NCBI RefSeq assembly: GCF_000828635.1
Contig: NZ_AP012547.1
Location: forward strand, 3,348,001-3,412,000
From: Sulfuritalea hydrogenivorans sk43H
GTDB taxonomy: Bacteria; Pseudomonadota; Gammaproteobacteria; Burkholderiales; Rhodocyclaceae
DNA length: 64,000 bases
Direction of reading: 5' to 3'
How positions within the stretch are numbered: position 1 is the stretch's first letter; every line of letters begins with the position of its first letter. The notes under the pieces are model-generated. The model was not told where the DNA came from, did no database searches, and saw only the letters and a list, made by a program, of their open reading frames with translations. Both the position numbers and the translations under genes were made by a program. This document shows, piece after piece, positions 1 to 11,714 of the stretch.

Positions 1-478
1 CGCCGCGGTGCGGGCAAATCTCGATGCGGCCGCCGCGGCGTGTGCGACGAATTGCGCCCAGGCCGCCAGCCTGAACCTGCTGCAGGCGCGCGCGGCGCTG
101 GCCGACAAGCGCATGGCGGATTCGCTGCGGCATGCCGAAGCCGCCCTGAAGCTGTTGCAGGACAAGGATGAAGCCGCCGAGACCGGGAACGCCTGGCGGC
201 TGATCGCCACCGCGCGGCTTGCCGGCGATGATGCCGCCAACGCCCTGCCCGCTGCCCGCGCCGCACTCGACATCGACCGCCAACTCGCGCTGCCGGAAAA
301 AATCGCCCGCGACTGGCTGTTGATCGGCGACATCCAGAGAAGAGTCGGCGCTGGCGACACGGCGCCCGCCTACCGCCGCGCGCTGGACGTGGCGACCGCC
401 GCCGGCCTGACCGACATCGCCCGAATCGCCACCCAGGCGCTTGCCGACGTCACCACCAAGAAGGAAACTCCACGATGA
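1..478 (+). CDS. TPR-like repeat protein, 5' end outside window
   Basis: The frame is open from the first base, so the N-terminus is missing. About 158 residues are visible. They are Ala/Leu/Arg-rich and helical, with repeating blocks such as ADSLRHAEAALKLL and ANALPAARAALDID that look like degenerate tetratricopeptide helices, so a scaffolding role is likely. The stop overlaps the start of the next gene (ATGA), which implies translational coupling with the exported DUF4384-like protein. A copy of the dispersed 24-bp motif (341-364) encodes VGAGDTA inside it. The TPR assignment rests on repeat appearance only. Confidence 0.6.
   Translation, partial: AAVRANLDAAAAACATNCAQAASLNLLQARAALADKRMADSLRHAEAALKLLQDKDEAAETGNAWRLIATARLAGDDAANALPAARAALDIDRQLALPEKIARDWLLIGDIQRRVGAGDTAPAYRRALDVATAAGLTDIARIATQALADVTTKKETPR
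341..364 (+). repeat. Dispersed 24-bp motif, copy 1
   Basis: Full consensus match, in the sense direction within the TPR-like gene; encodes VGAGDTA. Confidence 0.8.
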
Positions 479-1323
479 AGCTCCCCTCCCGCGCCCTCGC
501 CTGCCTGCTGATCCTCGCCCTCGCCACGCCCGGCATGGCGCAGTCGCCGACGCCGCCGGCGCCGACCGCACCACCCGCCGGCAGCGATGCGGGCGAGGAG
601 CTGAAGCCGAAATTCATCTGGGGCATCCTCATCAAGTTCGCGGTGAATTACGCGATCTCGGCCTTCGGCAGCTACCTGATGGGCAAGCTCACCGAGCAGA
701 TCACGCCGCAGAACATCGCCAGCATGCTGCTGCGAAGCAAGAGCGCCAGCATCGTGCCGCTGGGCAGCGTCGGCGCCGGCGGGACGATGGGCGCGAAATC
801 CGCCGGTGCGCCCGAGAACACCGTGGCGGGCGAGCCCACCACCCCGCTCAAGGTGGAAAACGGCCGCGAGAACTACCAGGCGGTGCACGTCGCCCTGATG
901 AACTTCGACCGCGCCGGCAACGCGCTCGGCTTCGCCCCCGTGACCGCCGGCTTCCGGACCGGCGAGCGCTTCAAGCTGCGCGTGCTGCCGACCTTCGACG
1001 GCCTGCTGGTAATCGACAACATCAACCCGAAGAACCAGCGCAGGCAGATCTATCCGGCGCAGGCCGACAACGTGGTGAAGATCAAGGCCGGCGTCGAAAT
1101 CATGATCCCGCTCGGCCAGGACGAATATTTCGAATTCACCGGCGCCACCGGCGACGAGCAGCTGGTGATCACCCTGCGCGACCCGCGCGCCTTCGGCGCC
1201 GCCGCCGCAACCGCGGTGGTGACGCGCAAGGATGAAAACAACGGCTCCAACTTCATGCAGGAACTGGCGCCGAACACCTATCCGGTGATTTCACAGGCGC
1301 TGAAACTGAAGCACGGCGGCTGA
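475..1323 (+). CDS. Exported DUF4384-like protein
   Basis: A 282-residue protein with an N-terminal signal peptide (MKLPSRALACLLILALA, cleavage near GMAQ), a Pro/Ala linker, a possible short amphipathic or membrane stretch (about residues 47-65, FIWGILIKFAVNYAISAFG), and a C-terminal beta-rich domain (about 130-282). The phrase TGERFKLRVLPTFDGLLVIDNI resembles DUF4384, a domain often found with caspase-like or kinase proteins on the cell surface. It starts inside the stop of the TPR gene, so the two form an operon. The caspase-like gene lies 1 kb downstream on the other strand. The function is unknown; the DUF4384 link is by remembered pattern. Confidence 0.65.
   Translation: MKLPSRALACLLILALATPGMAQSPTPPAPTAPPAGSDAGEELKPKFIWGILIKFAVNYAISAFGSYLMGKLTEQITPQNIASMLLRSKSASIVPLGSVGAGGTMGAKSAGAPENTVAGEPTTPLKVENGRENYQAVHVALMNFDRAGNALGFAPVTAGFRTGERFKLRVLPTFDGLLVIDNINPKNQRRQIYPAQADNVVKIKAGVEIMIPLGQDEYFEFTGATGDEQLVITLRDPRAFGAAAATAVVTRKDENNGSNFMQELAPNTYPVISQALKLKHGG
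766..789 (+). repeat. Dispersed 24-bp motif, copy 2 (degenerate)
   Basis: Three mismatches to the consensus. It lies in the sense direction in the DUF4384-like gene and encodes VGAGGTM in the usual frame. It could be a decayed copy or chance. Confidence 0.4.
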
Positions 1324-1359
1324 AGCGCCCCCCACCCCATCGAACCCAAGGACAAATGC

Positions 1360-1779
1360 ATGATCGAAACCGCACGCGGCACGGTGCATGAATGGCAGCG
1401 CGACCACATGGGGCACATCAATGTGCGCGCCTACATGGAGTTTTTCGAGGAAGCCTGCTGGCAGTTCTACGCCATGCTCGGCATGACGCCCTCGCTGCTG
1501 CGCAGCGCTGCCCTGCATCTGGCGGCGGTGCAGCAGAACATCGGCTACCGCAAGGAGCTCTACCCCGGCGACACCATCATGGTGCGCACCGGGGTGCTGG
1601 AAATGCGCGAGAAGGTGCTGCGCTTCCGCCATGAGCTGGTGAATACCGAAACGATGGATGTCTGCGCCACCTGCGACTTCACCGTGGTCTGCCTCAACCC
1701 GGCAAGCCGCAAGTCGCAAGCCTTTCCGCCGGACGTCGCGGCGGGCGCCCGCGCACTGATCCTGCCCGAAACGGCCTGA
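1360..1779 (+). CDS. Acyl-CoA thioesterase, 4HBT hotdog family
   Basis: A 139-residue single hotdog domain. The N-terminal RDHMGHINVRAYMEFFEEA matches the 4-hydroxybenzoyl-CoA thioesterase type active-site helix (Asp followed by GH.N). The middle GYRKELYPGDTIMVRTGVLE is the usual second strand. It should hydrolyse acyl- or aryl-CoA in the cytoplasm. An AAGGA Shine-Dalgarno precedes the ATG. It lies 22 bp upstream of a second thioesterase of another subfamily, so the two are probably co-transcribed. The substrate cannot be read from the sequence. Confidence 0.8.
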   Translation: MIETARGTVHEWQRDHMGHINVRAYMEFFEEACWQFYAMLGMTPSLLRSAALHLAAVQQNIGYRKELYPGDTIMVRTGVLEMREKVLRFRHELVNTETMDVCATCDFTVVCLNPASRKSQAFPPDVAAGARALILPETA

Positions 1780-1801
1780 AACCCTGCCCTGAATCGCACC
1801 C

Positions 1802-2284
1802 ATGAAAAAAAACACCACCGCGGAAACTCCGCTCGAGTTCGAACCCGAATTCGTTGCCGGCCTGGCGAAAATCTTTGAGGAAATGATCGCCTTCAACCAG
1901 GTCCTCGGCTTGAAGATCGACTCGATCAGGCCGGGCGGCGTCGCGGGACGCATCGCCATGCGCCGCGAACTGGTCGGCAGCCCGAATCGGCTCCATGGCG
2001 GCGTCATCAGCGCCGGGCTCGACGCCATGGGCGGCCTGGCCGTGATGGCCGCGATCGGCGCGCGCCACATGGACGAGGCGCCGGCCCAGCGCCTGCATCG
2101 CTTCGGCAAGCTGGGCACCATCGACCTGCGGATCGACTACCTGCGCCCCGGCATCGGCGACCACTTCGAACTGCGCGCGGAAGTGCTGCGCCTCGGCTCG
2201 CGCGTGGCGACCACGCGCATGGAATTTCTTGGCGCCGACGGAAAACTGCTGTCGACCGGGGCGGGGGCGTATATCGTTTCGTGA
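1802..2284 (+). CDS. Thioesterase, PaaI/YigI-like hotdog family
   Basis: A 160-residue protein with the hallmark NRLHGGVISAGLDAMGG (residues about 60-76), where His-Gly-Gly precedes the active-site helix of PaaI-type thioesterases. Length and the FNQVLGLKI start resemble YigI-like acyl-CoA thioesterases. It follows the 4HBT gene closely and is probably its operon partner. It converges on the caspase-like gene with only 35 bp between the stops. Confidence 0.78.
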   Translation: MKKNTTAETPLEFEPEFVAGLAKIFEEMIAFNQVLGLKIDSIRPGGVAGRIAMRRELVGSPNRLHGGVISAGLDAMGGLAVMAAIGARHMDEAPAQRLHRFGKLGTIDLRIDYLRPGIGDHFELRAEVLRLGSRVATTRMEFLGADGKLLSTGAGAYIVS

Positions 2285-2296
2285 GTCGGTGTCAGT

Positions 2297-2309
2297 GCCG
2301 GAGCCCGGC
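2297..2309. terminator. Possible weak hairpin between convergent genes
   Basis: GCCGG, a 3-base loop and CCGGC form a short GC stem between the convergent thioesterase and caspase-like genes. No T-tract follows on either side, so this is only a candidate. Confidence 0.25.
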
Positions 2310-2319
2310 CGTCACGGCA

Positions 2320-4077
2320 TCAACGCGGGCCGCGACGAACCGCGCTGAGTTCGAGGGTTTCCTTGAACTTGAATCTGTTCCCCCGCAGCTCCGCGCTCTG
2401 CTTCAGCAGGCGGCGCTGCTCCTTCGAATACCAGATGGTCACCGGGCCAGTGATGCTGCCACCGCCGATCCCGGCGTGAATCGTGCCTTCGAGACGAATG
2501 GCGTCGAAGGTGCCGGCCGGAGTCGTCAGCTTTTCGATTCCCGTCACCTTGAGGCTGATCCGGCAAAAGGCGCCAGCGCTTGTGCACAGGCTGCCGCCGC
2601 CTTCGACCACCAGGTTTGAAACCTCGTCGCCGTTCCAGTGCGGTGCGAACATGAACTCGGCCTCGTTGGGCGTTCCCAGCGCCGCCGCGCGCGGCCCGAA
2701 AACCCAGCTGATTCCGGGCCTGCCATTCCAGACGATCTCTTCCAGCACACCTTCCGGCGAAACGGCCTTGACCCGCAACACCAGTTTCTGCATTTTGTCG
2801 AACATCTCGTCCCTGGCTACATACTCCCACTCGTCGCCGGGCGCGTTCGAGAGGGCTGCAAGCACCAGCTCCGATGGCTTTGAACCGGCGCCGGCACTCG
2901 TGGTTGGCGCAATCGACGCCAGCTGGATCGGCTTTTCGGCAGCCGGCTTTTGGATCTGGGCAGCCGCCGGGGTCGCGTTCGATGCCGGTGTTGCAGCGGC
3001 AAGCCGCGCCGCGCGCTCGGCTTCCAGTGCAGCGGTCTGCCTGGCCAGCGCCTCCTTCAGCATCTTGTCCATCGACGCCTGCATCTCGGCCCGATCCCGC
3101 GCCGCCTGTTCGTTGGCCTTCTTGAGCGCTTCCGCCATGGCCCGCTCGCTGGCTTCCTGCTGCGCCTTCAGGGATTTCTGGAGTTCCGCCTTTTCCTTTG
3201 CCGCCTGTTCGTTGGTGCGCCGCATGGCTTCCAGCACGGCTTTCTCCACGGCCTCCTGCTGCAGCTTCGAGTTATCGGCAGGATCGGCCGCCTTGAAATA
3301 AAAATCGCCATCGAGCGAACCGTAGCGCCACGGCTCCTGCTGGCCCTTGGTCTCCGCCTTGACGCCCTGCTGCACCTTGCGCAACAGTTGCTCGATTTCG
3401 ACGCCGCTCGGGTTTTCCAGTGCCGCCAGCAAGGCGTTGGTATAGGGGCTGTGCTTGCCTTCCCCGTCGGCGGCCGTGTTGCCATGTTTGGTGGCGAAGG
3501 AAATCAGCGTCCCGGTGGCTTCGACCGGCGCCGCCATGCCGCGTGATCCGCCGCGACTGAAGCTGCGCGACAGCGGATTGTCGCGGCAGGCGTCGAAGAA
3601 CACCAGCTTGACCCGGGCATCGCCCATGTCGTCGATGACATCGTCCATCCTGACCATGTCGCGCTTGAGATCTTTTTCGCTGCGCGGATTGGCGTCGATG
3701 GGGACGAGATAGTTGCTGCCCCCCACCTGTATGCCGTGGCCGGCATAGAACAGTGCCGCCACGCCGGCCTTTTCGGCCTTGCCGCTGAAGCGCCGCAGCA
3801 TCCCGTCGATGTCGGCCTTGGTCGCATCGAGCTTGAGTTCGACGTCGAAGCCGAGTTTTTTCAGGGCACCGGCCATGACCGTCGCATCGTTCTTCGGATT
3901 GGCCAGGGCGCCGGATGGATAGTTGCTGTTGCCGATGACGATGGCAACCCGGCCGGCCTTTTCCTGGACCGACGCGACGGCAAGCGTGCGCGACGGCTCG
4001 GCGCTGCCTCCGGGGCCGGAGAAGATGCCCTGGATGCCAAGCAGAACCAAAAAGGACAGCCACCTGACGCGCTTCAT
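2320..4077 (-). CDS. Secreted caspase-like peptidase (C14 / orthocaspase)
   Basis: A 585-residue protein. Residues 1-25 look like a signal peptide. Residues 42-270 are a caspase-fold p20 domain: RVAIVIGNSNY start, catalytic His114 in YAGHGIQ, and catalytic Cys164 in FFDACRDNP. Residues about 275-375 are an Ala/Glu/Lys/Arg-rich coiled coil, followed by a low-complexity linker. A C-terminal domain of about 190 residues contains TPAGTFDAIRLEG and IWYSKEQRRLLK, phrases like those in beta-rich DUF3108-type domains. Bacterial caspase homologues cleave after basic residues, but the target here is unknown. The signal peptide places it in the periplasm or outside. The DUF4384-like gene nearby may be functionally linked. 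Confidence 0.85.
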   Translation of the reverse strand: MKRVRWLSFLVLLGIQGIFSGPGGSAEPSRTLAVASVQEKAGRVAIVIGNSNYPSGALANPKNDATVMAGALKKLGFDVELKLDATKADIDGMLRRFSGKAEKAGVAALFYAGHGIQVGGSNYLVPIDANPRSEKDLKRDMVRMDDVIDDMGDARVKLVFFDACRDNPLSRSFSRGGSRGMAAPVEATGTLISFATKHGNTAADGEGKHSPYTNALLAALENPSGVEIEQLLRKVQQGVKAETKGQQEPWRYGSLDGDFYFKAADPADNSKLQQEAVEKAVLEAMRRTNEQAAKEKAELQKSLKAQQEASERAMAEALKKANEQAARDRAEMQASMDKMLKEALARQTAALEAERAARLAAATPASNATPAAAQIQKPAAEKPIQLASIAPTTSAGAGSKPSELVLAALSNAPGDEWEYVARDEMFDKMQKLVLRVKAVSPEGVLEEIVWNGRPGISWVFGPRAAALGTPNEAEFMFAPHWNGDEVSNLVVEGGGSLCTSAGAFCRISLKVTGIEKLTTPAGTFDAIRLEGTIHAGIGGGSITGPVTIWYSKEQRRLLKQSAELRGNRFKFKETLELSAVRRGPR

Positions 4078-4162
4078 GTGTTTCGCCTGACGGGGTGCTC
4101 GCGCAAGCCGCGGATAATACCCTTACCCGCGCCAGGGAACAATCGGTTGTCCCGAGGGTGTG

Positions 4163-6154
4163 TCAGACCTTGAATACCGCGACCGCCTGCCGCAGTTCGT
4201 GCGACAGACCGTCGAGTTCGACCGCGGTCTTGCTGTTGGTGTGGGCGGCAGTGCTGTTGTCTTCGGTCATGCGCGCGATGGTTTCCAGGCTCTCGGCGAT
4301 CTGGTGCATCGCGGCGTCCTGCGCGTTCAGCGCGCTGGAAATGCTCAGCACATTGCTCGCCACCTCGCGCGATCCCTCGCCGATGCGCAGCAATGCCGAC
4401 TCGGTGCGGCCGACCAGTTCCAGGCTGGCGCCCGCCTGTTCGTTGGCCTGATGCATGCCGGTTACCGTCTCGGTAATGCCGGCCTGGATGCCGGTGATCA
4501 GCCCGGCGATTTCGTCGGTCGCCTTCGCCGTGCGCTCGGCGAGCTTCCTCACCTCGTCGGCCACCACCGCAAAGCCGCGCCCCTGCTCGCCGGCGCGCGC
4601 CGCCTCGATGGCGGCGTTCAAGGCCAGCAGGTTGGTCTGGTCGGCGATTTCCTTGATCACCTGCACGATGCCGCCGATCTTCTGCGAGCTTTCGTCGAGT
4701 TGCTCGACGCTGCTGCCCGATTCGCGGATCAGGCTGGCGATGGAGTTCATGTTGTTGACGGTCTCGCGCATCACGGCGAGAGCCCGTTCATTGTCTTCCC
4801 GTGCCCGATTGACGACTTCCGCCGCGGTACGCGCGCTGGCAGCCGTTTCGCTGACATTGGCCGAAGCCTGTTCCACCGCGGCGGCAACCGCGGACGCCGC
4901 ATCCGACTGCACGGCCGAACTTGCCGTCACCTGCTCGCTGGAAGTCGCCAGTGCGTCGGCGGCCTGGGTGATCCGCTCGCTGGAATTCTTGGTATCGATG
5001 ATGATGCCGCGGAACTTGTCCATCAGATGATTGAATGCCTGCCCGGTGCGCTTTACCTCGATGGTGCCGGCTTCCGGCATCTTGCTGGTGAAATCGTTTC
5101 CGGCAATCGATTTCTGGGCAAAGCTGACGACTCCATGCAAGGGCACGGCAATGCTTCTCGCCACCCACAGCGAGATGACAATGGTCAGCACAATGGCCAG
5201 ACCGCCGAGCAGCAGATAGGAAAGAAACAGCGTGCGACTGGCATTCAGGAGGGTCGCCGCGCTCGCATTGATGTTGCGAGCCAGCAGGCTTTCGACCTCG
5301 CGCATGCCGTCGATCTTGTTGGTGATGGTCTTGAACCAGGCGGTCGGGTCGACCTCGAAGCCGCCTTCCACGGATTTCTCCGACATCACGCCGCGCAGGC
5401 GGACCACCTCCTTTGTCGCCGTCCCGGCCAGCACCGCATCCAGCGCGGCTTTCTCCGAGTCGTCGGCAATGCCGCGGAACGCAGTCTGGTAAGCCTCCTG
5501 GCGGCTGATCTTGTCGAGGATGTTGCGGTACTGCGCCGGCTCGACCTTGTTCGCCGCGAATGCGGCCGTGGTCAGGGCACGCTCCAGGCCGGCATTTTCC
5601 TTGGCATGGATCAAGTTGTGATAGGCAATGGTCCGCTGCGAGATTGCCGCTTCCTTGCTGAATTCGACGCTGGTGCCAACCGCGGCCATCAGCGCGCCGA
5701 TGGTCGCGGTGTAGTAGCCGACGCCCTCGGGCACCGGCATGGTAAGGGCGCTGACGCGGCCGCGCGTGGCCGCAAGCTGGTCGAGCTGGGTCTGCGCCGC
5801 GGTCAGCGCCCGGCCCAGGCTGGCCATGTCGCCGACATTGAGCCCGCCAACCTGTGCCTTGTAGGCGGCCAGGCGCTCGTCGGTCTTGCCGCGAACGCCG
5901 GGAAGCACATCGGCAAACTTCTGTCCCCTGGACTGCAGGAAACCGGCCGTGGACCCCCGCTCGATCTGCAGCATGTGGATCAGGTCGCCGGCGCTGACCG
6001 CCGCCTCCATCAGGCGCTGGGTCCGCTGCGCGCCCCTGTAGTCGTCGAAGCTGTGCCACACCTGCATTGCCACCGCCACTACCAGGGCGATGAGCGGCAC
6101 GGCGACCAGAATGGTCAGGTGCTTGCTGATGGATGCGTCTTTCATGATGGCCAT
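4163..6154 (-). CDS. Methyl-accepting chemotaxis protein with NIT sensor domain
   Basis: A 663-residue chemoreceptor. TM1 is at about residues 13-32. A periplasmic helical NIT (nitrate/nitrite-sensing) domain at about 50-300 is marked by [20 protein letters not shown]2 is at about 311-333, followed by HAMP and then the signalling domain. The signalling hairpin tip [20 protein letters not shown] and [20 protein letters not shown] are conserved. It should report nitrate/nitrite or a similar anion to CheA/CheW. The start is supported by AAGGAG ten bases upstream. No che genes lie nearby, so it is an orphan receptor. Confidence 0.92.
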   Translation of the reverse strand: MAIMKDASISKHLTILVAVPLIALVVAVAMQVWHSFDDYRGAQRTQRLMEAAVSAGDLIHMLQIERGSTAGFLQSRGQKFADVLPGVRGKTDERLAAYKAQVGGLNVGDMASLGRALTAAQTQLDQLAATRGRVSALTMPVPEGVGYYTATIGALMAAVGTSVEFSKEAAISQRTIAYHNLIHAKENAGLERALTTAAFAANKVEPAQYRNILDKISRQEAYQTAFRGIADDSEKAALDAVLAGTATKEVVRLRGVMSEKSVEGGFEVDPTAWFKTITNKIDGMREVESLLARNINASAATLLNASRTLFLSYLLLGGLAIVLTIVISLWVARSIAVPLHGVVSFAQKSIAGNDFTSKMPEAGTIEVKRTGQAFNHLMDKFRGIIIDTKNSSERITQAADALATSSEQVTASSAVQSDAASAVAAAVEQASANVSETAASARTAAEVVNRAREDNERALAVMRETVNNMNSIASLIRESGSSVEQLDESSQKIGGIVQVIKEIADQTNLLALNAAIEAARAGEQGRGFAVVADEVRKLAERTAKATDEIAGLITGIQAGITETVTGMHQANEQAGASLELVGRTESALLRIGEGSREVASNVLSISSALNAQDAAMHQIAESLETIARMTEDNSTAAHTNSKTAVELDGLSHELRQAVAVFKV

Positions 6155-6240
6155 GGCTGCGTTGCTCCTTGAATCAATCTTCGTGTCCGGATCCGGTGTA
6201 CATGCTGCACGGTACCGCCTCGACCTGCCTGACGGAGGCG

Positions 6241-6776
6241 TTATTCCCGGTTGTGCCCAGCCTGCTGGAAGCTGTCGATCATACGGGCTTTGAGGGCGCC
6301 CAGATAGGGTGCCGCCCCAGGGGTGTTTTCAGCCGGCGCCCACGGTGCCTTTTCGTCGGCCGCAAACGGAACATAGGGCCCGGCCTTGGCTTCGAGAAAC
6401 ACCGTGTCGGGCTCCAGCGCCACGGCCGTATGCCACGCGCCGTGGGCGATATCGACCCCGATCGCCGTTGCCTGCCCGCGAAGCGGATTCCCAGGCACGC
6501 AGAGCGCAGCCGGGCCGACTTTCACCATCCGCAGCACCTCGCCCGCGTCGTCGAACATCGCCACGCCCAATGCGCCGCGCAGGACGACAAAGGTTTCGTC
6601 CTTGTTCGGATCGAGATGGCGATGCGGCGGGATGTAGGAATCCGGCTGCATGGCGTTGAGCAGGCGATGCGCCGGATGGCCGTCCGTCGCATGGAAGTTG
6701 CGGTTCTTGCGCCGCCGCGGACTGGCGGCCGCTTCGGCACAGAGTTCGGCGAGCAGCGCGTCGTCGATCAGGGTAA

Positions 6777-6780
<4 letters not shown>
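6241..6780 (-). CDS. WbuC-family cupin-fold metalloprotein
   Basis: A 179-residue protein. The N-terminal part contains [28 protein letters not shown], typical of WbuC; the cupin follows with [20 protein letters not shown] (metal-binding His residues and Glu) and a later HGAWHT. WbuC proteins are usually found near polysaccharide loci, but here the gene follows dnaE. The GTG start overlaps the dnaE stop (GTGA), so translation is coupled to dnaE. The enzymatic role is not established. Confidence 0.8.
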
Positions 6781-10223
<3,443 letters not shown>

Positions 10224-10283
10224 GGCGCAGCGATTTTACCCCCACGGACTCCGGCCGAGTCTGCGGATTTCTCCGGCGCGGAC

Positions 10284-10307
10284 GCCGTGCCGCCAACGCC
10301 GACTTTC
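10284..10307 (-). repeat. Dispersed 24-bp motif, copy 3 (intergenic)
   Basis: Full match on the minus strand, 60 bp upstream of dnaE. It faces copy 4 across 63 bp. Confidence 0.85.
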
Positions 10308-10370
10308 TTTCTTCGCTTCCACCACCGCGCCGGGTCTCGCCCCGGCATGCTGGTTAGGGGCACCGCCTCA

Positions 10371-10394
10371 AAAGTCGGCGCTGGCAACACGGCG
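10371..10394 (+). repeat. Dispersed 24-bp motif, copy 4 (intergenic)
   Basis: One base off the commonest form (CA in place of CG at bases 15-16). Lies ten bases past the stop of the ParA gene. Confidence 0.85.
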
Positions 10395-10404
10395 ACAGAC
10401 AAAC

Positions 10405-11034
10405 TCAAAGCGGCCGCTGCACCCATTCCAACAACGGCTGCCATTGCTCGATGTCCTTCTCGGCGCGGCTCGGCGGCAGTTCGAAAATGCTCATGCCGTG
10501 CGCCGCCGCCTGCACGTAGTTCTGCGTGTCGCGCAGATGGGCCACCACCGGCAGGCCGGTGCTTTCGAGGAAGCGCTCCAGTTCGCCCGCCGCGCGGGTG
10601 CGCGCATCGACGCGCATGGCGACGATGGCGACGAAGGCTTCGTGCTTGCGCACTTCCTTCTCCTCCAGCAGGTGATCGAGAAAATGCCGCGTGGCGAGAA
10701 TGTCGAAAATCGAGGGCTGCAGGGGCACGATCACGCGCCGGACCATTTTCAGCACCTGGCCCAGCTTCTTGCCATGCAATCCGGCCGGTGTGTCCAGCAC
10801 CACGTGGCTGGTGTCCTTCGGCGGCCGCGCCGGCTGGTCGGGCTCGATCTCCCAGCTTGCAATGTGCGGCAGCGCCGGCGAGCGCAGCTTGAGCCATTCG
10901 CGCGAGGACTGCTGGCGGTCGATGTCGCCGAGCATGACGCGCCGGCCCTGCAGGGCGAAGAAGCCGGCCAGATTGGTCGCCAGCGTGGTCTTGCCGACGC
11001 CGCCCTTGGGATTGGCAATCAGGAAGGATTCCAT
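10405..11034 (-). CDS. ParA/MinD-family ATPase
   Basis: About 209 residues. The deviant Walker A motif PKGGVGKTTLATNLAG follows directly after the start, as in short ParA proteins, and DTPAGL gives the Walker B region. I start at the ATG of MESFLIANPKGG because family members begin just before the P-loop; an ATG six codons upstream is possible. No ParB is adjacent. Orphan ParA proteins of this size position protein complexes or plasmid-like cargo, but the partner here is unknown. Confidence 0.85.
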   Translation of the reverse strand: MESFLIANPKGGVGKTTLATNLAGFFALQGRRVMLGDIDRQQSSREWLKLRSPALPHIASWEIEPDQPARPPKDTSHVVLDTPAGLHGKKLGQVLKMVRRVIVPLQPSIFDILATRHFLDHLLEEKEVRKHEAFVAIVAMRVDARTRAAGELERFLESTGLPVVAHLRDTQNYVQAAAHGMSIFELPPSRAEKDIEQWQPLLEWVQRPL

Positions 11035-11150
11035 GGTGTCGGCCTTTACCATTTTAAAAGTAGGGTCAATTTCTGATATGGATCAATTACAGATCGGGTG
11101 GTCCCGCCTAGCCTGCACGGCAACATGACATAAATATAAAGGGAAAAGCA

Positions 11151-11702
11151 ATGTTCTTCTTCGATCTGTTGTTCGGCAACAAGAAAAATACTTCGCCGCC
11201 GGCCCGGGAAACGGCCATCGTCAATGCTCCCGCAGCGGTTTCGGAAGACAGGCTTGCCAGCGCACCGGGAACGAGCATTCACCACGATGCGGAGCTGATC
11301 GTCACGCTCAAGGAAGATCACGGCCGCCTGCTCAGGGTGTTTCACGAGATTGCCGCCGCCAGCCAGGCGCAGGACCTGATGAAAGTGCAATCCTGGCTCA
11401 AGCATTTCCGCACCCTTATCCAGGATCACCTGCTCAAGGAAAACGTGCGCCTTTATGTCTATCTCGAACACCTGCTGGAGAACGATGCCACCAGCCATGC
11501 GCTGATGCACGGCTTCCGTCACGAAATGGACGACATCGGCCGCGCGGTGGTGGGCTTCCTCGAAAAGTACAAGGAAATCGGCCAGCACCCGGAACTGGCC
11601 CGTCCGTTCTCGACCGATCTCGCGGCGATCGGCGAAGCGCTGGTGGCGCGCATCAAGCGCGAGGAGGAAATCCTCTACCCGATGTACTCGGCGCCTTCCT
11701 GA
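11151..11702 (+). CDS. Hemerythrin HHE domain protein
   Basis: A 183-residue protein. A short N-terminal extension (FFFDLLFGNKK, then a linker) precedes a four-helix hemerythrin-like bundle from about residue 55. Candidate iron ligands are the His in LKEDHGRLL, the His and Glu of DHLLKENVRLY, and the His and Glu residues of HGFRHEMDD and REEEILYPMY. Such proteins bind O2 or NO at a di-iron site, or sense iron or oxygen. It has its own start with an AAGGG Shine-Dalgarno and is divergent from the ParA gene. Confidence 0.8.
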   Translation: MFFFDLLFGNKKNTSPPARETAIVNAPAAVSEDRLASAPGTSIHHDAELIVTLKEDHGRLLRVFHEIAAASQAQDLMKVQSWLKHFRTLIQDHLLKENVRLYVYLEHLLENDATSHALMHGFRHEMDDIGRAVVGFLEKYKEIGQHPELARPFSTDLAAIGEALVARIKREEEILYPMYSAPS

Positions 11703-11714
11703 CCTCGACCAGGT

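Larger units (their letters stand above)
10284..10394. repeat. Cargo-less relative of the composite inverted-repeat element
   Basis: Inverted motif copies bound 111 bp. Next to the left copy is a CTTCGCTTCCA stretch and a hairpin (GCCGGG, loop TCTCGC, CCCGGC), in the same order as the outer part of the arm at 21065. It therefore looks like a reduced version of the element at 21065-23586, lacking the rest of the arms, the cargo gene and the insertion sequence. Confidence 0.6.

Noticed and set aside
2283-2306. Extra copy of the motif after the YigI-like gene
   Set aside because: The first half fits but the ACGGCG end is absent; may be a decayed copy, not counted.
10405-11034. Plasmid-type partition locus
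   Set aside because: No parB or centromere repeats near this ParA or the one at 19.6 kb; the surrounding genes are chromosomal.
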